From Alopecurus myosuroides (taxonomy: Eukaryota; Streptophyta; Magnoliopsida; Poales; Poaceae), in the NCBI GenBank assembly GCA_028641055.1, contig CM054060.1:209584445-209648444 (forward strand): DNA of 64,000 bases. Direction: 5' to 3'. The translations under genes and the position numbers were made by a program. The notes under the pieces are model-generated. The model ran no database searches. It saw nothing but the letters and a program-made list of their open reading frames with translations, and was not told the DNA's origin. This document shows positions 57,228 to 64,000 of the stretch, piece after piece (the first letter of the stretch is position 1; every line of letters starts with the position of its first letter).

Positions 57228-58360
57228 CTGAGGGTGATAAGCTGTGCTGAACAGAAGTTTGGTGCCCAAAGCTTCTTGAAAGCTTTTCCAGAAATGAGAA
57301 GTGAATATGCTTCCACGGTCTGAGCTTATTTCCAATGGAACACCATGAAGAGGAACAATCTTTGCGGTGTAGAGCTCTGCTAACTGGCTAGCTGAGATTG
57401 TTTCTTTGACAGGAAAGAAGTGAGCTACTTTAGTGAGACGATCAATGACAACGAAGATTGCATCGTTGCCTTTCTTGGACTTTGGAAAACCAGTAACGAA
57501 GTCCGTTTCAATCATGTCCCACTTCCACTCAGGGATTTTCAGAGGTTGGAGAAGACCGGCTGTTTTCTGATGGACTGCCTTAACACGTTGACAAACGTCG
57601 CATTCAGAAACGTATTTTGCAATTTCACGTTTCATGCCAGGCCACCAATACAGTGTCTTGAGATCCTGGTACATCTTTGTACTTCCAGGGTGTATGGAGA
57701 GAGGAGTTTCATGAGCCTCCTTGAGAATGACATCTTTGGGACTTTGAACTTGAGGAACTGCAATGCGTCCTTCGAAGAACACAGTTCCCTTGTCATCAAT
57801 TGAGAAGGACTTAAATTTCTCCTTGCCTTCTTTGATGTGTTCTACCATCTTCTTGATTTCAGCATCACGAAGTTGTTCAGAACGAATCTTGTCCTCGAGA
57901 GTTGGACTGGCTGTCAAGTTCGCAAGATAGCCTTGAGGAACAAGACCAAGGTTGAGCTTCTGGAATTCTTCATGAAGAGGAGGTTGGCTTTCCATGATCA
58001 TGAGATTATTGCAATACGACTTGCGACTGAGAGCATCGGCCATAACATTAGCCTTGCCTGGAGTGTAAGAAATGGTAAGATCAAAGTCCTTAATCTTTTC
58101 AATCCATCTCCTTTGCCTGAGGTTTAGATCTGGTTGAGTGAAGATGTATTTCAGCCTCTTATGGTCGGAAACGATTTCAATGCGATTACCCAACAAGTAT
58201 TGTCTCCATTTCTTGAGGGCAAACACCACTGCTGCAAGTTCTAGGTCATGAGTTGGATAATTGAGCTCATGGGTGTTCAACTGACGTGAAGCATAAGCCA
58301 CAACTTGACGTTCTTACATAAGAACTGCACGTAGACCTGGGAGAGAAGCTGATGGAGGGA
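57228..58360 (-). pseudogene. pol: Chromovirus A RT end, RNase H and integrase N-terminal and core parts
   Basis: Reading from 58360 down: the RT thumb/RNase H start (LPGLRAVLM), a TAA at 58314-58316 where Gln is expected, then VVAYASRQL, the RNase H residues in [16 protein letters not shown] and VSDHKRLKY, and DALSRK. The integrase HHCC finger follows ([10 protein letters not shown]...CDVCQ, about 57690-57570), with core aspartates in ETDFVTGFP and [10 protein letters not shown], ending at FSTAYHPQ next to the insertion. The catalytic glutamate is in the other fragment at about 40215. The 5' half of RT, protease and gag are cut off by the Tat-like element at 58361. Confidence 0.92.
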
Positions 58361-58831
58361 TGATAACCCGGTAGCCCAACTCCAAAGGGTAACTCGGCCC
58401 AAAGGACGCTGCGTAAAGACCCGGCTAGGATAAAGGAGCTTCTAGAAGGCCCAAGATCGTAGGCCTGGTAACCCGGATTGTGGGTTCCGGTATGGAAGTT
58501 TAGGGTTTTGTAAGCAGTGTCCGGGTAGGACTCAGAGTATGCCTTGGACAACAGGCCAGGGATCCGGATGCTTTATAAGCCGGCCCTTAGGTTAGGTTTA
58601 GGACCCAAGAAAGAGAGAATTAGAGCAATATCGCTAGGTATCGAGTATCCAGTGTAACACGAGAGTTGAGATTAATATATCGAGATCGGAGACCCGGCGA
58701 CTTATTCCGCCGGCTTCCAGATCGCCCATCATCATGTTTTCTTCTGAGCTAAACCCTCTCCCAAACATCTGTGTCGTCTTGCCCCAAGATAAGTTACCCC
58801 CGGTAACGTCTGCCGTGATTATCCCACGACA
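58361..58831 (+). repeat. 5' LTR of the Tat-like element (471 bp)
   Basis: It starts TGATAACCCGG at the break in chromovirus A and ends CCCACGACA just before the primer site. A TATA-like ctttataagc is at about 58570, placing transcription start near 58600. The start is set by the host-element break and the end by the primer site. Confidence 0.75.
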
Positions 58832-58833
58832 GT

Positions 58834-58851
58834 TGGCGCCCACCGTGGGGC
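58834..58851 (+). other. Primer binding site of the Tat-like element
   Basis: TGGCGCCCACCGTGGGG lies two bases after the LTR end. This is a primer-site form I associate with plant Tat elements, unlike the iMet site of the other elements here. The cognate tRNA was not determined. Confidence 0.75.
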
Positions 58852-58895
58852 CTGCGTCCAAAGGTGTTTACATCACGAGAGAAGCTCGGAAGAAC

Positions 58896-61800
58896 ATGGA
58901 GAATCTTGTCATCGGCGAGATCTACACCGACCACGAAGGAGGGAAGATGGTGGACCATTCCGGCTGGGGGCCAGAGTCGGATCACCTCGAATCCGGATCT
59001 ATCGTGACAATCGGCCGGATCAACGTCTTCATCGGTATGGTTCGTACTTCCGGTTCGATCCCTGACGACTTTGGATTTGATTCTGTGTCAGGAGAGGCCA
59101 CCTACATTCAATCAGATGGAGAAGAATCAGTTGGGACGACAGATCCAACAGAAGAACCCACCCCGAAGAGGGAACAGCTGGAGGAGCCGGCGTGGACCCC
59201 GCGTGGCTGGGTCGAAAAAGAAGACGATACCGAGTCTATCCGGCATCTACTAGAGAATCGGTATGAGGAAAACAGCAGTGAAGAGGAACAGTATGAATTC
59301 GCGCCAAACATCGTGCGCCGGGTTGCAGTTTACACGACTCCCGCGACCAATCTCAACCAGGAGAACAGGACCGCAGCCGCGGTCGGAGCGGCACAAGCGT
59401 TGGCCTAGCAGCAAGATCCGGCTAACGGTAACCCGGTTTTGGTCCGGGTTGACGGAGAGTCGGCATCGGTTACCAGTCAAGCGGCGGAAAACGAGTTACA
59501 CGCGAACACATTTGGATTCCTAGCAAACCGGACACCCGGAGCGGGTCCTTCCAACCCACAACACCCGGCTCTGTTCGACAACAACCTGATCCTAGATCCC
59601 ACAGTTCTTGCCACCGTTATCACTCCAGAAAACGCGGCGGAACGTGTTAGGGACCTGGATGTAGCCCGCCGTGCTTTGGAGCAACAGAGAAGACAAGTAG
59701 AAGCAGAAAGACAAGGGATGGCCACACGACAACGCGAGCTGGATGCACTGGAAACCCGGCTCCGAGAGGAAACGACTAGAATACATCAAAGGCACCAAAC
59801 CAGATTGCCAGCATTGGGAGGAGTCATAAACCCGGCTGCGCTATTTATCACACCTCAGGATCAACCGATCCCAGCGGAAAATCAAGGAACCGCCCCTCAG
59901 CCAACAAACGGAGGAGTACAACCGGTAGACACGCAGGCCGGGTTACCCGTACCACAGACTGGAGTTACTACCGGCAATACTGTACCACCACCACCACCAC
60001 CACCACCACCATCACGTTTTCGCACACCAGCGGGTCATTACAACAACCCCATGGATAACGTGTACGCAGCAACACTCGCGTTAAACCAAATCCCCGTGAG
60101 AGAGTCACCCCACGCAGAGGAGACCCGGCGGGCGATAGATCTATTGTGCACCGCGGTGGCACAGCAAGTTAACTACCCGGATCACAGAAGTGGAATGCAT
60201 GGGATGCCATACATCAGTCAGCAACGAGGCAACACCGGCAATATCCAGACAAGTTCAGCGCGGCGGAGGGAAGAGCAGCAGCAAATGCTGCCTCCTCCCC
60301 GCATTCAGGCAGCACCAGCAGCATCAGCAGCCCAACCTATCGTGGACAGTTCCAGAGCCAGGAGAGCTGCAGCCGGGTCTGCAGCGCATGGGCCACCAGC
60401 AGTCCCGCGTCCGGCCGCACCCCCCGCAGGATCACACGCTTCTCGAGTAAGGCCGGCCCCGGCTAATCTTGCCGGGCCTAAGTGCCTGTCGGACAACATC
60501 AGGGCCGAGCCTTACCCGGATAAATTCAAGGAACCGGGTAAAGTAGTGAATTACGAGCCGACTATGGATCCGGAACCATGGTTGGGCAGTTATGAGATGG
60601 CAATGTCGATTCGCAACGCAACGGAAAACCTTCAAGCCAAGTTTATGTACTTAATGATGTCAGAAGGGGCAGCAAAGTTATGGTTCAATACCCTACTAGA
60701 GGGATCTATCAAGTCATGGGAGGAGCTGAAAACTGCGTTCATCAAGCACTTCCATGGGACGTGCAGAAAGTTATTCACTATTGATGACTTAGAACGATGC
60801 GTCCAGAAGAAGGGTGAGTCGGCGCGCAGCTGGGTGCGCCGGGTTATGGAAATACTTCATTCATCCACAGATATTCAGCCCAAGGATGCGTTACAAGCTA
60901 TGGCAAAAACGTGCAAGTACACACCTTTAGTGCAAAAGTTAACCCGCATGAAATCTAGTCGGAATGCTTCAGAGGTCACGATGGGGGAACTAATGGATGC
61001 ATGCAACAAACACGCGGCAACGGACACTACAGAAGAGGAAGCTGATGACAAAAAAGCAAAAGCGAACACAAGTAATAATGGAAGAGCCGGCAATGGATCA
61101 GCGCCGGGTAATAATGGAAACAGCCAGAACAAGCGCCCGTTTGAGGGAGGCTCCGAGTTTGTCGCCAGCACAGAAGCCGGATCTTCAAGACCCAGGGCAG
61201 AAGGAAATTTCAATACTGGAAATCACAATGGAGGAAACTATCAAGGACCGCCAAGGCCGAGTAACAATTGGGACATCTTCAGAATGGCATGCCCAAAACA
61301 CAGCAGGAACGGTAGGCCGGCTAACCACTCCTTGGAGCAGTGCGCCGACCTACAGAGATGGAAGAAAGAGGAAGTGAACAGAGCCATGCGAGGTGCAGGT
61401 CGGGGAGGAGGACCGGGTCCAGGTGGAAACCCGGGCAACGGCCCACCCCCAGCCGGTAACCCGGCAGCAGGAAGTCAGGGTAACAACCAAGGGGGAACCG
61501 GAGGTTTCCAGGCTAACCCCAAGCAGTTGGGTCAATATCACGTGCATACTATAGGAAATTCTAACAAGGACAAAAAGATACTGAAGCAAGCGGTAAACTC
61601 GGTTTCCTCGGCTATGCCGAGATACCTGAGGTGGTCAGAGCAGGATGTAACATGGAGCAGAAGAGATCACCCGGAAAGAATAGAACACCCGGGAGTTTTA
61701 GCATTAGTAGTTGCACCGCAGGTCAACGGGTATGAGCTGAAAAAGGTCCTGATGGATGGTGGAAGTAGCATCAATATCCTATATTGGGAAACCTTTTTAC

Positions 61801-62087
61801 GCATGGGTCTCAAGGAGTCTCAGCTACAGAAGAGCTCAACAATTTTTCATGGGATAGTGCCGGGTCACTCAGCGTGCCCCGAGGGAAAAATCGCATTGGA
61901 GGTAGCTTTCGGAGAATCAAAGGACAATTATCGAGTTGAGTGGCTCACTTTCGAGGTGGTCAAACTGCGCAGTCCTTATCACGCGCTGTTCGGAAGGCCG
62001 GCTTATGCTAAATTCATGGCCAGGCCATGTTATGTGTATCTACAGCTAAAAATCCCGGGTCCTAAGCAGACCATCACCATACATTGA
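58896..62087 (+). pseudogene. gag: Gag-protease of the Tat-like element, one internal stop
   Basis: The first ATG after the primer site (58896) opens a frame that runs to 62087, broken only by TAG at 59406-59408 before a CAG-CAA pair, so probably a former Gln codon. In order it shows an acidic N-terminus, a coiled coil (about 59640-59790, rich in R, E, Q), a proline run from a CCA repeat (59985-60016), and the Gag core (EPWLGSYEMAM, AKLWFNTL, FIKHFHGTC, ESARSWVRR; 60570-61000). A low-complexity G/N/P-rich zone follows, then a CPKH...H...EQC knuckle-like motif (about 61290-61350) and protease DGGSSINILY (from 61755) with LFGRPAYAKF. It ends at TGA 62085-62087, but the same frame continues in the next feature. 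Confidence 0.88.
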
Positions 62088-62465
62088 AGCCGGGTTATAG
62101 CGGCTGAGTGCGATGAAGGAGACGCAGCAATGGCTGAGCAAGCTTGCAGAAAAGAGGAACTCAAGCATTACCGGTCTCAAGCAGACCCGGATGACAGAAC
62201 GGCATTGAAAAGACCAAGTACTGAAGATGAAAGGGCAAAATTCAAGGCAGCTCAAGAAACCAAGATGGTGGCGTTCATCGAGCATGGCCCCTCCAAGCAA
62301 TCTGCTGCAGGAGAAGAAATCACACGATCGTTCACAACCACCCGCGTCAACGAAACTCCTCACCCGGATTGGCTAGCGAACCCGGCACTCATAATAAAAA
62401 AGACCAACAAGTGGAGAATGTGTATCGATTATGTTGGTTCCAGACAGATCCCCAAGACGAACTAA
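62088..62465 (+). pseudogene. pol: Protease-RT linker and RT stub of the Tat-like element
   Basis: This is in the same frame as gag-protease after the TGA, so the TGA is probably a premature stop. The linker (ECDEGDAAMAEQACRKEELKHY and following acidic/lysine-rich text) is typical of Tat polyproteins. It then jumps to the RT start HPDWLANPALIIKK and KWRMCIDY, and ends within 11 codons at TAA 62463. The roughly 100 residues normally between linker and HPDWLANP, and everything after CIDY (the YMDD catalytic region included), are deleted. Confidence 0.85.
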
Positions 62466-63662
62466 ACAATGTAACAGGCAGCAGGTTTCAGACGCACTCT
62501 TTTCCTATCGAGGGTACCTGAGGGGACTGGAGGGTTTTTAACGAGACGGCCTGCTGACTCAAGTTTTCTCATATCAATAAAGAGATGGTTAAGAAATATA
62601 TCTCCTTCACACGCGTTATCAAGTCTTATTTTGTTGAGATCTCTACTTCGTTTACAAGTAAGTGTCGTTTATTGTCAGTACATCAGTTTCCCTAAGAATG
62701 TCTCATATATCTAGGTCTTGAGGGCTGATTGCTTGAATAGCACAGTTACAAACTCACAGACCCGGCCTTGATGCCTATGAGTTATATGGGCCGATTACTC
62801 TCAAACGAGTACGGCTGCAATCTTATAACCGGACAAAGGAGCCAAATTTTCTTGACTTTTCTTACTTAAGCTCGATGTGACTCGCACTAAAGTGGCACGA
62901 TTTGCTCGCTTACGATTACATTCAGCCATGAAGCACAATGGGACTTGCCTGACCCTGTTTTCGTATAGATGCGTGATATCAACGCGAAAGCCGGCTTACA
63001 GTACAAGATAGTCAAAAGGGTCATCTAAACCACAAGTTATGCAGAGTACAGGGCTAATAGCCGGAAACTTAATGTCTATTAAGCATAACTTCAATACCTA
63101 TGTGAAACGGCTCTAGGTTCGGGCTTAGCGCAAGACAACTTGTTCTCCCTGGAAGACCACGTATCCCCGACCTGGACTTACGGGCTTTGGGGACTCGGGA
63201 TTTCGCAAAAAGAAACAAAGTTGCTTAAGTCACTAAGCCCAAAGAACCCAAAACATCCGGGTCTTGGGGACTTGGGGACTTAGAGAAAAATCCACCTGTC
63301 AAACCCACGAGACCCGGAAACCGAGTCTCACATACGGAACCATAAAGTAAGTCGGGAATAAACAAGCTTAAAGGCAGATGTACATCAAGCCTATCCAAAG
63401 TCCACAAAGGGCTTTGAAGCTGTTACAAGTCTCGCAATGCTGTTACATAATGCGATGGCAATATCAAAATGGCACATACGCACTATCAAAAGAATATCTG
63501 CTTTTACAAAGACATCGCGTAAGCAAAGTATCAAGACGACATCAGATAATAACCTACTAGGCCTCCCGGGTGGGGTCCACACCTCCAGCCTTGTCCTCCG
63601 GGTCTTGATCATGAGTTTGCTCAATACAAGCTTTCGCGCCATCATCATCCGGAATTTCAGCA
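62466..63662 (+). mobile_element. 3' non-coding region of the Tat-like element
   Basis: No gene is seen. There is an aataaa at 62576-62581, and later a purine-richer part (63180-63310) with repeated ggggacttgg strings. Short frames here have no domain. Confidence 0.6.
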
Positions 63663-64000
63663 TCAGGACGAACAGGTGGAAGAACGGTTGGCGTAGAAGT
63701 AGTTGGTGCTGATTCCAAACCGGCCCTCTTCTTCGTAGCCTCCTCCCTTCGCCTGGCCGAGCCAACGTTCCATTTTTTTCAGGATATCGAATGGCACGGG
63801 CGTGTCTCCCATCACAGCCTTGCCCTTAGCATCGTACGAGGACATAAACTTATTCAAATCCATACTGTCAGCAAGAGTAGTTGCCGAATGTCGCACCTCA
63901 GCTTGCACGGCCTTGAAGTCCTTAGCCCCAAACTTTGTGCCATCCGCTTTGAACTCCGGGAACCCGGCTATCACCTTTGCCGGCTCAAATTTGGGAAAGT
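63663..64000 (-). CDS. Antisense ORF of the Tat-like element, N-terminal side beyond the window
   Basis: The minus-strand frame is open from the window edge to 63663. The visible 110 or so codons include FKAVQAEVRHSATTLADSMD, LNKFMSSYDAKGKAV, VPFDILKKMERWLGQAKGGG and a basic/serine-rich end. Antisense frames between pol and the 3' LTR are known from grass Tat elements. The helical, charged character fits a structural or nucleic-acid-binding protein, but no domain is recognised and no function is claimed. An internal ATG at 63972-63974 is not the true start if the frame continues upstream. Confidence 0.6.
   Translation of the reverse strand, partial: FPKFEPAKVIAGFPEFKADGTKFGAKDFKAVQAEVRHSATTLADSMDLNKFMSSYDAKGKAVMGDTPVPFDILKKMERWLGQAKGGGYEEEGRFGISTNYFYANRSSTCSS

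Larger units (their letters stand above)
34956..58360 (-). mobile_element. Tekay-like chromovirus A, split by two nested insertions and truncated
   Basis: Elements in minus-strand order: the 5' end is lost beyond the Tat-like insertion at 58361; RT end, RNase H and integrase core (58360-57228); interruption by a CRM-like element (40236-57227); integrase end with chromodomain (40235-39463); polypurine tract (about 39427-39445); and 3' LTR (39426-34956). Removing 40236-57227 plus one ctgag duplicate restores an unbroken integrase reading frame. Premature stops show it is inactive. Flanking base context left of the LTR is gcctt; the matching duplicate is outside the window. Confidence 0.88.
58361..64000 (+). 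mobile_element. Tat-like gypsy element with truncated RT, leaving through the right edge
   Basis: It has an LTR (58361-58831), a primer site, a gag-protease frame, an RT stub, a 3' region and an antisense ORF. It sits inside the RT of chromovirus A; the preceding bases aggga (58356-58360) are the candidate target duplicate. RT is reduced to about 25 recognisable residues, and RNase H and integrase are missing, so it is non-autonomous. The 3' LTR is not in the window. Confidence 0.82.

Overview
The window is plant nuclear DNA made of nested transposable elements. No host gene, rRNA or tRNA gene is supported. Long LTRs, Ty3/gypsy polyproteins of the Tekay-like chromovirus, CRM-like and Tat types, a CACTA terminus, and an LTR opening with TGATATGTCTCCAACGTATC (a sequence I associate with temperate grasses) point to a large-genome Pooideae grass. 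The species cannot be named from this sequence.

Left block (1-16114). A decayed + strand gypsy element (leader 2538-3096, gag 8311-8600, 3' LTR from 8927) is broken up by other insertions. These are the 3' half of an element entering from the left edge (LTR 998-2537), a complete 5.2-kb inverted relative with no coding capacity (3097-8305, TSD aagct), and a CACTA transposon whose left terminus is at 11806. The CACTA element holds minus-strand exons and a 138-bp tandem repeat, and its right terminus is not visible. From 15455 to 16114 lie degenerate repeats of unknown origin.

Middle block (16115-34955). A complete minus-strand LARD-like element (16115-27135; LTRs about 3.6 kb, non-coding interior 3.77 kb, tRNA-iMet primer site, polypurine tract, near-perfect TSD) abuts a + strand Tat-type gypsy pol pseudogene (27136-29260). 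That pol is followed by a 2.1-kb 3' region with an antisense reading frame and a 873-bp 3' LTR (31365-32237). Poorly assigned retroelement debris fills 32238-34955.

Right block (34956-64000). A minus-strand chromovirus (LTR 34956-39426; integrase and chromodomain 39463-40235; RT end, RNase H and integrase 57233-58360) is split by a young + strand CRM-like gag-protease element (40236-57227, TSD ctgag). The 5' LTR of that element is split in turn by a minus-strand derivative of the chromovirus family (40823-51921, TSD tattc), which has two 5,139-bp LTRs around an interior of only 821 bp. The chromovirus is also cut at 58361 by a + strand Tat-like element (LTR, primer site, gag-protease, RT stub, antisense ORF) that leaves through the right edge.

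Functionally this is a set of parasites. Full enzyme sets are absent or broken, while several non-autonomous derivatives keep the cis signals (LTRs, primer site, polypurine tract) needed for mobilisation in trans. The observations most worth following are the giant-LTR/minimal-interior derivative, LTR-embedded tandem repeats of about 159 and 145 bp, an LTR-end-like relic inside the 821-bp interior, and the gag-only CRM-like element.
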